From: Chitinophagaceae bacterium
GTDB taxonomy: Bacteria; Bacteroidota; Bacteroidia; Chitinophagales; Chitinophagaceae
Direction of reading: 5' to 3'
Assembly (NCBI GenBank): GCA_025351145.1
Contig: JANXWM010000532.1
Coordinates: 1-8,192, forward strand
DNA: 8,192 nucleotides
The notes beneath the pieces were generated by a model. The model did not search any database. It was not told the origin of the DNA and saw only the letters and a list, made by a program, of their open reading frames with translations. The position numbers and the translations under genes were made by a program. This document shows positions 1 to 5,460 of the stretch, one piece after another (positions within the stretch are counted from its first letter, which is position 1; the number at the start of each line of letters is the position of its first letter).

Positions 1-567
1 ATTATAAAACGCCTTACAGAAACTTACGGGCAGGGTATAAAACACAATATAAAAATGCACGGTTTGCCAAAAGATATTGGCAGCGCCAAAATGCTTGCAC
101 AGGAAACAGAAGGTGGCCGCATCGGCTTTCAGGATTGGGTGATAGAAGTTTTGCTAAGCGGAGTAGTAAATGAAAAGAAAGTAGCCGATGGCGGCTACGA
201 TGGCTACCTCACTTTCAACTTCGATAAAAACAATAAACAGTTTGCTTTAATAGAAACCAAAAGCGGCAAACTAACCGTAAAAAATTTAAGGGAGTTTGTG
301 CATGTGATTAACACTCAAAAAGCAGCCGTAGGCATATTTGCCTGCTTTGCAGAAAACGTAACGAGAGAAATGACAAAGACTGCAAAAGATGCAGGGCATA
401 TTAAAATAAACGGCATTGAATTTCCGCAGGATAAAATACAGATTATTACCATAGAAGATTTACTGCAGGGCAAACAACCACAACTGCCCGGTGCTGCCGA
501 AAATCAAACCTTTAAAAAATCTCAGCGCAATGAAGATAAAGCCGTGAGCAAGGGGTTGTTTGATTAG
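1..567 (+). CDS. C-terminal part of DNA methyltransferase with Mrr-like nuclease domain (5' truncated by window)
   Basis: The frame is open from the first base and ends with TAG at 565-567, so 188 codons of a longer gene are visible; the ATG at 55 is internal rather than a start. The visible part resembles the C-terminal restriction-endonuclease-like domain found on some N4/N6 DNA methyltransferases. It has a conserved lead-in (HGLPKDIGSAKML), an F-Q-D-W segment, then the PD-(D/E)xK pattern: an aspartate-rich loop ADGGYDG, a beta strand ending in the catalytic-type IETKSG (E-x-K), and the following helix region with KAAVGIFACF. In relatives the last acidic position is often Q or S (QVK/SVKGG); here it is a canonical glutamate. 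The tail IQIITIEDLLQGKQP also fits the family. The methylase catalytic motifs would lie upstream, outside the window. The domain assignment is from recalled family patterns; whether it cuts DNA is inference. Confidence 0.8.
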   Translation: MIKRLTETYGQGIKHNIKMHGLPKDIGSAKMLAQETEGGRIGFQDWVIEVLLSGVVNEKKVADGGYDGYLTFNFDKNNKQFALIETKSGKLTVKNLREFVHVINTQKAAVGIFACFAENVTREMTKTAKDAGHIKINGIEFPQDKIQIITIEDLLQGKQPQLPGAAENQTFKKSQRNEDKAVSKGLFD

Positions 568-586
568 CCGCTTAACCCGCTATTGC

Positions 587-619
587 TGGCCGCTTCACCA
601 ATGTTGGCCGCCTCACCAA
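587..619. repeat. Two-copy tandem repeat, 18-bp period
   Basis: TGGCCGCTTCACCAA at 587-601 is repeated as TGGCCGCCTCACCAA at 605-619, 14 of 15 bases identical, with starts 18 bp apart. Because 18 is a multiple of three, the unit would be in frame with the upstream gene if its stop were read through (AASPM/AASPT). Function is unknown. Confidence 0.75.
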
Positions 620-726
620 CTTTGAAATTATCACTGAATTTGTTATTGCCCGATACGCAAAATTGAAGCGTAGATTAAAGCGAATCTCCTGCTGCTGTTG
701 TTGTCTGCACTGCGCTTCCGTAGGCA

Positions 727-743
727 TTGCCGCCTGGCGGCAA
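727..743. repeat. GC-rich REP-like palindrome
   Basis: TTGCCGCC at 727-734 and GGCGGCAA at 736-743 form an 8-bp perfect inverted repeat around a single T. Such short palindromes recur between genes in Bacteroidota genomes and may act as REP-like elements. No T-run follows, so it is not a convincing intrinsic terminator. Confidence 0.6.
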
Positions 744-813
744 ACCTAATTTAGCTACCTAATCTGTATATCCGCTTCGGTAAAACCCAATATATAATCC
801 AACCGTACAAGAG

Positions 814-1079
814 CTACCGTGTGTACACATCTTTTTAAATATAATTTGCTCCGTTAGGAGCATCCTGTTTATAGAACAACAAATAAAAATATCCATCCAA
901 GCTCCGTAGGTGCTTCCTCTTTTATATATTTTAGGAGGCTCCGATGGAGCCAAAACTCCAAATCGGTCTTTTTTTCTATAAACAGGTAGCCCCAAAAGGG
1001 GCTTTGCCCACAGTTTTGAAATTCATTCTGCATGTTTTCGAATAAAAAGAACATTGCAAAAGATGTGTACACACGGTAG
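814..1079. mobile_element. 266-bp MITE-like non-autonomous transposable element
   Basis: The element is bounded by 22-bp perfect terminal inverted repeats, 814-835 and 1058-1079, whose outer part reads CTACCGTGTGTACACA. Each end contains the 10-bp palindrome TGTGTACACA (820-829 on the left). It is flanked by a perfect 9-bp direct duplication. There is no transposase: the two minus-strand ORFs crossing it (759-995 and 869-1120) have unstructured, Cys/Phe-rich translations typical of shadow frames. The interior holds a second inverted pair (864-876 with 974-986) and several GC-rich hairpins. Size, perfect ends, target duplication and lack of coding capacity define a miniature inverted-repeat element mobilised in trans. 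The 9-bp duplication fits several DDE transposase families, so the parent insertion sequence cannot be named from this window. Confidence 0.88.
848..1003. repeat. Nested hairpins inside the MITE
   Basis: Four GC-rich motifs lie within the element: GCTCC-gtta-GGAGC (848-861), a related GCTCCGTAGGTGC (901-913), GGCTCC-gat-GGAGCC (937-951) and AGCCCC-aaaa-GGGGCT (988-1003). In addition CCTGTTTATAGAA (864-876) is the exact reverse complement of 974-986, which would enclose the central hairpins in a longer stem. The repeated GCTCC/GGAGC theme resembles interspersed palindromes I associate with Chitinophagaceae-type genomes. That association is from memory and unchecked. Confidence 0.7.
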
Positions 1080-1131
1080 GTACAAGAGTGCGACGCAAGT
1101 AAAGCATCACTCATGTGCATAAGCCTGGTAC
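1080..1131 (+). repeat. Dispersed repeat half-element, interrupted by the MITE
   Basis: It begins GTACAAGAGTGCGACGCAAG and ends with ggtacaaaaaaaat. The same arrangement, about 55-60 bp long, is seen at 1868-1927 and, on the other strand, at 1724-1780 and about 6063-6115. This copy is split by the element at 814-1079, which inserted within its first nine bases. No second inverted arm is visible upstream, so it appears to be a solitary arm. Confidence 0.65.
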
Positions 1132-1180
1132 AAAAAAAATAAACACAGTTCTGCAGCTTTTGATTTTAGCATTTTTAAAC

Positions 1181-1194
1181 ATGATTGAAATCAT
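1181..1194. promoter_or_regulatory. FNR/CRP-like operator 1 (predicted)
   Basis: ATGATTGAAATCAT is a palindrome with 6-bp arms and fits the FNR-type pattern TTGAT-N4-ATCAA with one mismatch per half, equivalent to TGA-N6-TCA. Its centre is about 115 bp before the cytochrome c start codon. The regulator is not in the window; assignment to the FNR/CRP superfamily is by pattern only. Confidence 0.5.
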
Positions 1195-1202
1195 TTTTCT
1201 GA

Positions 1203-1216
1203 TTGATGCCAATCAT
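1203..1216. promoter_or_regulatory. FNR/CRP-like operator 2 (predicted)
   Basis: TTGATGCCAATCAT matches TTGAT-N4-ATCAA at 9 of 10 defined positions. Its centre is 22 bp from that of the first site, about two helical turns, so two dimers could bind the same face of the DNA. A class II activator position would put transcription start near 1251, about 50 bp before the start codon. Confidence 0.5.
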
Positions 1217-1302
1217 GTTTAAAAAAAGTTATGCTGGGTAGCTTGCATCAAAATTATTCCCGTATAACCAAAGCTTTTATAAACAACACAAAACATTGCA
1301 TT

Positions 1303-1710
1303 ATGAAGACTAAATTATTTTTCGTTTTTTCTGTAATCGCTATCGGTATTATGGGTGCCGGATTTAAAGTTTTTCAGCAAAGCAAACCCTGGCCCGTGCC
1401 GGATAAAAATGCCAAAATGGCCAACCCTGTTGCATCAAATGCAGCATCAATTAAAGCAGGAAAAGACTTGTGGGTAAAGCATTGCCAGAGCTGCCACGGT
1501 AAAACCGGGATGGGCGATGGTACAAAATCTGCCGAGTTAAAAACCCAGCCCGAAGACATGACAAAAGCTGTTGTTCAAAACCAATCTGACGGAGCTCTTT
1601 TTTACAAAACATCCGAAGGCAGGGATGATATGCCAAGCTTTAAAAAGAAGATACCAGACCAGGAAGACATCTGGAGCATTATAGATTATGTAAGAACGTT
1701 TAAAAAATAA
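1303..1710 (+). CDS. Membrane-anchored monohaem c-type cytochrome
   Basis: The 135-residue product is a class I cytochrome c acting as a periplasmic one-electron carrier. An N-terminal hydrophobic segment (about residues 5-21) serves as an uncleaved anchor or signal peptide, since no clear cleavage motif follows. The haem site is C61-x-x-C64-H65 (CQSCHG), and the likely distal ligand is M110 in the DDMPSFKK motif, followed by a helix typical of the fold (IWSIIDYVRTF). I chose the ATG at 1303 because translation from the upstream in-frame ATG at 1231 puts 24 polar residues before the signal segment. The gene lies 331 bp upstream of the ferredoxin/NrfD-type operon and is separated from it by repeats and a terminator-like hairpin. 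It may be a separate unit under the FNR-like sites upstream. A role as electron acceptor of the NrfD-type complex is inferred from proximity. Confidence 0.9.
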   Translation: MKTKLFFVFSVIAIGIMGAGFKVFQQSKPWPVPDKNAKMANPVASNAASIKAGKDLWVKHCQSCHGKTGMGDGTKSAELKTQPEDMTKAVVQNQSDGALFYKTSEGRDDMPSFKKKIPDQEDIWSIIDYVRTFKK

Positions 1711-1723
1711 ATCCTTGTAATTC

Positions 1724-1927
1724 TTTTTTGTACCGGGCAGCAAATCTTTGGGGATCGTTCCTTGCGTCGCACCCTTGTACTACAGTAAGAAAGGCAACAA
1801 GGCGAAGAGGCAAAGGGTTTCTTTGTTGTTCAATGTTCATTGTTCGCTGTTCATTAAAGTTCGGAACGTACAAGAGTGCGACGCAAGAGACGATGCCATT
1901 TATACAACTGCCGGGTTCAAAAAAAAT
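1724..1927. repeat. About 200-bp element with imperfect terminal inverted repeats
   Basis: The left arm (1724-1780) ends in CTTGCGTCGCACCCTTGTAC and the right arm (1868-1927) begins GTACAAGAGTGCGACGCAAG, the reverse complement with one mismatch. Outer ends also pair: TTTTTTGTACCGGGCAG near 1724-1740 against CTGCCGGGTTCAAAAAAA near 1908-1925. The 87-bp centre is AT-rich and includes the simple repeats ttcaatgttcattgttcgctgttcatt (in part 1829-1855). It starts 14 bp after the cytochrome c stop. No transposase or convincing ORF is present; overlapping frames on both strands are by-products of the inverted repeat. It could be a degenerate MITE or a REP-pair (bulged long hairpin); no clear target duplication was found. 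Confidence 0.7.
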
Positions 1928-1954
1928 CTTTCCGTATAATAACAATAACCTTTC

Positions 1955-1982
1955 AGCCAGCTCTGGGCAGGGCTGGCTTTTT
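1955..1982 (+). terminator. Intrinsic terminator-like hairpin after the cytochrome c unit
   Basis: AGCCAGC (1955-1961) pairs perfectly with GCTGGCT (1972-1978) around a 10-nt loop, and TTTTT (1978-1982) follows directly. This is the best intrinsic terminator candidate in the window. If functional, it separates cytochrome c transcription from the operon starting at 2042, which would then need a promoter in the remaining 59 bp. Confidence 0.65.
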
Positions 1983-2041
1983 ATGGTCATTATATATTCA
2001 GTTTCACATGTGGCCAACAGTAAAAAATACCAGCCAATTTT

Positions 2042-2281
2042 ATGAAAGAAGAAAATAAAATATCATCAAGAAAGAAGTTTGTTTTAGGGTGTGCCGCTAT
2101 GGTTGCTTCTTTAACCGCTTTAAAATTTTGGTTGCCAAAAGAGGCGCAGAAAGATAAAAAGAAAGATACTGTAAAAATGCTTACGCAGGATGGCAGGCTG
2201 GTAGAAATTGATAAGGCGATGCTTACAGCCAAAAGTAAAAAAATTACAGATGAGGACCTTAAAACGTGGGTGAAGAAATAA
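2042..2281 (+). CDS. Small Tat-like/membrane-anchored protein sharing a module with the ferredoxin
   Basis: A 79-residue basic protein of unknown function. Residues 8-13 (SSRKKF) resemble a Tat motif with the second Arg replaced by Lys, followed by a hydrophobic stretch (about 14-31), a Lys-rich linker, and the motif VKMLTQDGRLVEID at residues 44-57. The next protein, the Tat-exported ferredoxin, carries the related VKLLSVDGEVIEVD at exactly the same residue numbers. Ten of 20 positions are identical over residues 44-63. The small protein therefore resembles a free-standing copy of the ferredoxin's N-terminal region without iron-sulfur domains. C17 follows the signal start too closely to be a credible lipidation site. 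It is first in an operon, 31 bp before the ferredoxin. A role as assembly factor or structural subunit of the membrane complex is inference. Confidence 0.8.
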   Translation: MKEENKISSRKKFVLGCAAMVASLTALKFWLPKEAQKDKKKDTVKMLTQDGRLVEIDKAMLTAKSKKITDEDLKTWVKK

Positions 2282-2312
2282 CCTTTTACCCTTACAGATA
2301 AACATACCAGCA

Positions 2313-3242
2313 ATGAAAAATAATGACACTTCGAGAAGGGATTTTTTAGCCACAGCTTTACTTGCAGGCGTAGCAGCCGGATGCTCTTCCAATAACCCCT
2401 TCAGCCCCGGTGATGATGCTATAAAAGCTTCCGGCGAAATGGTAAAATTGTTATCAGTAGATGGTGAGGTTATTGAAGTGGATAAAGCGTTTTTAAAGCC
2501 TGTACCGGATATGCCCACTGTAACCAGCAGCGAAGAAAGAATAGGCATAGCAGGGAAAAAATTTGTAATGGTGATTGACCTTGCACGCTGCAAAAATGTG
2601 CAGGCATGTAAGGCATCGTGCAATCATGCACACCATTTAAACCCCGGGCAAAACTGGATAAAAGTACATGCTATGCAGGAAGCAGAACATACGGCTCCGT
2701 ATTGGGAACCTACTACCTGCATGCATTGCGACCAGCCACCTTGTGTAAAAGTTTGCCCCGTAGATGCCACGTTTAAACGCGAAGATGGTATTGTATTAAT
2801 TGATAGTGACCGTTGTATAGGCTGCCGTTTTTGTATGGCTGCATGTCCTTACTCTACCAGGGTTTTTAACTGGAATGAACCTGTGCTTGAAAAAGAGATT
2901 GCTGAAAAACCTTATTCCTGCGAAACCAGTATGCCGCAAAAAATTGGCACTGTAAGCAAGTGCGATTTTTGCCCGGATATGGCAAGAAAAGGTGAGCTGC
3001 CGCATTGTGTATCTGCCTGCCCCAACGGTGTTTTTTTCTTTGGCGATATGAACGAAGATTCTGTAACCAATGGAGCAGAGACATTCCGGTTTAGTGAATT
3101 GGTAAAAGATAAAGCTGGCTACCGTTTAATGGAAGATTTAGGCACCAGGCCAAGGGTTTATTATCTGCCACCGGTAAACCGGAATTTTCCTTTTGAGTCA
3201 GGATTGGAAAAAGATACTACAGAAAAAAATAATTTTAAATAA
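2313..3242 (+). CDS. Tat-exported lipoprotein ferredoxin, NrfC/PsrB/ActB type
   Basis: A 309-residue periplasmic electron-transfer subunit predicted to pass electrons between an NrfD-type membrane quinol subunit and a partner. The N-terminus has a Tat motif (S7-R8-R9-D-F-L) and a lipobox ending at C24 (VAAGC), so it is probably exported folded and lipid-anchored. Cysteine groups: C93/C99/C103; C136-x2-C139-x4-C144-x3-C148-P; C168-x2-C171-x2-C174-x3-C178-P; C217-x2-C220-x11-C232-x3-C236-P. Four-cluster relatives usually have 16 cysteine ligands. Here the second Cys of the first group is V96 (CKNVQAC), leaving 15, with H105, H107 and H108 nearby. Related ferredoxins with a C-K/R-N-x-x-x-C first group are familiar to me, so this looks like a subfamily trait rather than damage. 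The gene is followed after 6 bp by the NrfD-type gene. No molybdopterin subunit is adjacent. Confidence 0.92.
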   Translation: MKNNDTSRRDFLATALLAGVAAGCSSNNPFSPGDDAIKASGEMVKLLSVDGEVIEVDKAFLKPVPDMPTVTSSEERIGIAGKKFVMVIDLARCKNVQACKASCNHAHHLNPGQNWIKVHAMQEAEHTAPYWEPTTCMHCDQPPCVKVCPVDATFKREDGIVLIDSDRCIGCRFCMAACPYSTRVFNWNEPVLEKEIAEKPYSCETSMPQKIGTVSKCDFCPDMARKGELPHCVSACPNGVFFFGDMNEDSVTNGAETFRFSELVKDKAGYRLMEDLGTRPRVYYLPPVNRNFPFESGLEKDTTEKNNFK

Positions 3243-3248
3243 CCCAAC

Positions 3249-4535
3249 GTGAAAAATTTAACTCCTTTAACAGCCGATATAATAACCAACAACCTTGTTC
3301 CTCAAAAATTTGGCAAACGCGGAATGATCTGGACTGGTGTTTTAGTTGCATTCTGTATTGTGGGCGCTTATGCCTATTTCCTGCAATTGAAAAATGGATT
3401 GGGGGTTACTGCCATGAGAGATTATGTTTCGTGGGGGATATACATTTCCAACTTTGTGTTTTTTGTAGCGATAAGCTTAGTTGGGTCCTTAATAACGGCA
3501 GTGTTCAGGCTCGCTAATGTAAAATGGAGTACACCGCTAACGAGGATCGCCGAGATCATTGCCGTATCTGCAATTGTTTTTGCATCGTTAATTATTGTTG
3601 TTGATATGGGGCGGCCCGAAAGATTGCTTAACCTGTTTATGTATGGCAGGCTCCAGTCGCCTATTATGTGGGATGTAATTGTGATAACCACCTATCTTTT
3701 TATAAGTCTTTTGCTTTTATTCTTTCCATTGCTTCCCGATTTAAAAATCCTTATTAAGAGAAAAGATTTATCAGTAAAAAGTTTCGGCAAATTTTACAGT
3801 TTTCTGGGCTCTTTCTGGAAGGGGACAAGGCTGCAGGAAAAACTGAACAAACGTGCGGTGAATATACTTTGCGTTACCATTATTCCTGTTGCATTTTGTA
3901 TACACACCGTTACTTCCTGGCTATTCGCTACTACTTACAGGCCGGGCTGGGACAGCACAAATTTTGGTGCATACTTTATTTCAGGTGCCTTTCTGGTTGG
4001 GGCAGGTGCGGTAATAGTAGCCATGTATGTTTTCAGGAAAGCTTATGCACTTGAAAGGTATATTACCGAATTGCATTTTGATAAAATGGGCCGCATTGTG
4101 GTATTGCTGGCATTGCTTTATTTGTACTTTAATGTGAATGAATATTTAATTCCGGCATTTAAAATGAAAAATTCAGAAGAAGCACATCTTACGGATTTGT
4201 TTGCCGGAACCTATGCGCCATTATTCTGGTTTGCCATTTTTACAGGTATGCTTGTACCTATTTTTATTCTTCTTTTTAAGCGTGGTAGAAAGCCTTTGCC
4301 GGCATTTATAGCAGGTGTGCTGGTTGTAGTAGGTGCATGGTTTAAAAGATATCTTATTGTAACGCCAACTTTGCTTCATCCGTTTCTGCCAATGACTGAT
4401 GTGCCGGAGAGTTTCAAACATTATTTCCCCACCTGGCAGGAGTGGGCAATCGCATTAGGTTCTTTGGCTGGTGCATTACTCATCATTACTTTTTTGCCAG
4501 GATATTCCCCATCATCCCTATACAGGAAACTATAA
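3249..4535 (+). CDS. NrfD/PsrC/ActC-type integral membrane quinol subunit
   Basis: A 428-residue polytopic protein with about ten hydrophobic helices (near residues 27-47, 61-86, 98-117, 140-161, 203-227, 240-262, 283-302, 323-345, 350-370, 398-418). Family members oxidise or reduce menaquinol and dock a periplasmic NrfC-type ferredoxin. Recognisable motifs are YVSWGIYISNFVFF in helix 2, the GRPERLLNL loop after helix 3, SPIMWDV before helix 4, the IHTVTSWLF segment in helix 5 and PGWDSTNFGAYF before helix 6. The last three recall ActC of alternative complex III and long PsrC/HybB-like members more than the eight-helix NrfD. The start is a GTG 6 bp after the ferredoxin stop; the next in-frame Met is residue 26, at the edge of helix 1, so GTG is preferred. 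Translational coupling is likely. Menaquinone as substrate is inferred from the phylum. Confidence 0.9.
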   Translation: MKNLTPLTADIITNNLVPQKFGKRGMIWTGVLVAFCIVGAYAYFLQLKNGLGVTAMRDYVSWGIYISNFVFFVAISLVGSLITAVFRLANVKWSTPLTRIAEIIAVSAIVFASLIIVVDMGRPERLLNLFMYGRLQSPIMWDVIVITTYLFISLLLLFFPLLPDLKILIKRKDLSVKSFGKFYSFLGSFWKGTRLQEKLNKRAVNILCVTIIPVAFCIHTVTSWLFATTYRPGWDSTNFGAYFISGAFLVGAGAVIVAMYVFRKAYALERYITELHFDKMGRIVVLLALLYLYFNVNEYLIPAFKMKNSEEAHLTDLFAGTYAPLFWFAIFTGMLVPIFILLFKRGRKPLPAFIAGVLVVVGAWFKRYLIVTPTLLHPFLPMTDVPESFKHYFPTWQEWAIALGSLAGALLIITFLPGYSPSSLYRKL

Positions 4536-5447
4536 ATGAACAACATGAAACAGCTTCAATATAAACTCCGTATTGTTATTTTATCTGTTATTTTAATATT
4601 GGGTATAAAAGTAATTTCCTTTGCCCAGGACTCTACCGTGTCAACAGTTTTACTCGATTTAAAATATTACGTTTCCGATCAGCAGGTTCCTTATGTGATG
4701 GTGAAAACCAAAACAAAAAAGGAACGCAAATTTTTACCAGTAAAAGGTATTCCTGTATCGGTTTATCTCAATGAAGAATCAGGTGCATCATTGCTTGGCA
4801 AAGTTGTTACCAATGAAAATGGAGAAGGGAAAATTATTATTCCGGCTTCATTTAAATCAATATGGGATTCATCTTCAGCATTTACATTTAAAGCAACTTC
4901 GGAACCTGATGGAAAAACAGCAGCATTATCCGGAGAACTTACTATTAAAAAAGCAAGACTGGTTTTAGATACTTTAAATGAAGATGGTGCAAGGAGTATC
5001 AGGGTAACTGCATTGGAAAAAAATGGCAATGAATGGATACCTGTAAAAGATGTGGAAGTAAAAATTATGGTAAAAAGATTATTGGGCGATTTGCCCATAA
5101 GCGAAACCGAATCTTATACCACAGATTCAACAGGGCAGGTAGTTGGTGAGTTTAAAAGAGACAGCTTGCCCGGCGATATAAAAGGCAATTTAATACTGCT
5201 TGCACGAACAGAAGACAATGATTTGTATGGCAACCTCCTCGTTGAAAAAAACTGTAAATGGGGAACACCTCTTAAGGATAATAATGATGCATACAACAGC
5301 AGGTCATTATGGGGAACCCGTTACAAAACGCCTGTATGGCTGCTTGGTATTGCTTATTCAATTATTGTTGGTGTATGGGGTATAATTATTTTTCTGGTTG
5401 TACAAATATTTAAAATTAAGAAGCTTGGTATTGAACAAAAGATTTAG
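4536..5447 (+). CDS. Secreted two-domain beta-sandwich protein with C-terminal membrane anchor, unknown function
   Basis: A 303-residue protein I cannot name. It has a signal peptide (hydrophobic about 11-29, probable cleavage near FA-Q at 30/31), two similar beta-rich units, and a C-terminal transmembrane helix (about 267-292) ending in a basic cytoplasmic tail. Unit 1 (about 66-103) reads PVKGIPVSVYL...TNENGEGKIIIP; unit 2 (about 167-206) reads PVKDVEVKIMV...TTDSTGQVVGEF. This is the pattern of Ig-like or transthyretin-like folds, where a turn of the T-x-x-x-G type precedes a strand. A later segment, ILLARTEDNDLYGN, then W242, continues toward the membrane helix. Its ATG directly abuts the TAA of the NrfD-type gene, so it is almost certainly co-translated with it. 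This suggests a periplasmic accessory subunit of that complex, perhaps for docking. No cofactor ligands are evident; C240 is the only cysteine. Confidence 0.85.
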   Translation: MNNMKQLQYKLRIVILSVILILGIKVISFAQDSTVSTVLLDLKYYVSDQQVPYVMVKTKTKKERKFLPVKGIPVSVYLNEESGASLLGKVVTNENGEGKIIIPASFKSIWDSSSAFTFKATSEPDGKTAALSGELTIKKARLVLDTLNEDGARSIRVTALEKNGNEWIPVKDVEVKIMVKRLLGDLPISETESYTTDSTGQVVGEFKRDSLPGDIKGNLILLARTEDNDLYGNLLVEKNCKWGTPLKDNNDAYNSRSLWGTRYKTPVWLLGIAYSIIVGVWGIIIFLVVQIFKIKKLGIEQKI

Positions 5448-5460
5448 AAAATATAGATAA

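Larger units (their letters stand above)
568..804. other. Non-coding stretch downstream of the methylase with short repeats
   Basis: No ORF with protein-like composition is seen on either strand. The stretch contains an 18-bp-period tandem duplication (587-619) and a short GC-rich palindrome (727-743), annotated separately. The methylase frame stays open for 32 more codons beyond its TAG, to a TGA at 664-666, with a repetitive Ala/Ser/Pro/Leu translation. This may be chance or a decayed extension. No promoter matching the Bacteroidota pattern TAnnTTTG is seen here. Confidence 0.5.
805..1088. repeat. 9-bp target-site duplication flanking the mobile element
   Basis: GTACAAGAG occurs at 805-813 and again at 1080-1088, directly abutting the outer ends of the inverted repeats of the element at 814-1079. 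The duplicated 9-mer belongs to the dispersed repeat GTACAAGAGTGCGACGCAAG, seen uninterrupted at 1868-1887. Removing one copy plus the element restores that repeat, which is the signature expected of staggered-cut transposition. Confidence 0.85.
1172..1225. promoter_or_regulatory. 16-bp perfect inverted repeat upstream of cytochrome c gene
   Basis: TTTTTAAACATGATTG (1172-1187) is the exact reverse complement of 1210-1225, with a 22-nt interval between the arms. The structure ends 77 bp before the cytochrome c start. It contains two FNR/CRP-like sites (listed separately), so it more likely serves as a double operator than as a terminator. Because it is symmetrical and AT-rich, a weak bidirectional terminator role cannot be excluded. 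Confidence 0.6.

Noticed and set aside
759..1120. Two overlapping minus-strand ORFs of 78 and 83 codons across the mobile element
   Set aside because: They are in different frames over the same inverted repeats, have Cys/Phe-rich low-information translations and no signal or domain. They follow from the palindromic DNA rather than coding.
1231..1302. Upstream ATG for the cytochrome c gene
   Set aside because: It adds 24 residues before a good N-terminal signal/anchor that starts MKTKLFF at 1303.
568..1302. CRISPR array or RNA gene in the long non-coding stretch
   Set aside because: The repeats are inverted ends and two-copy tandems, without regular direct repeats and spacers, and no tRNA or rRNA-like sequence was recognised.
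1700..2058. ORFs on both strands over the inverted-repeat element (63 to 107 codons)
   Set aside because: They overlap one another in several frames, their translations of the two arms mirror each other, and they cross the terminator-like hairpin.
2081..2095. Possible lipobox (VLGC) in the small protein at 2042
   Set aside because: Only four hydrophobic residues separate the basic region from the Cys, and the hydrophobic segment continues past it, so a membrane anchor is more likely than lipidation.
4763..5098. 111-codon minus-strand ORF inside the beta-sandwich gene
   Set aside because: It is antisense to a gene with signal peptide, internal repeats and operon spacing; the antisense translation is a shadow.
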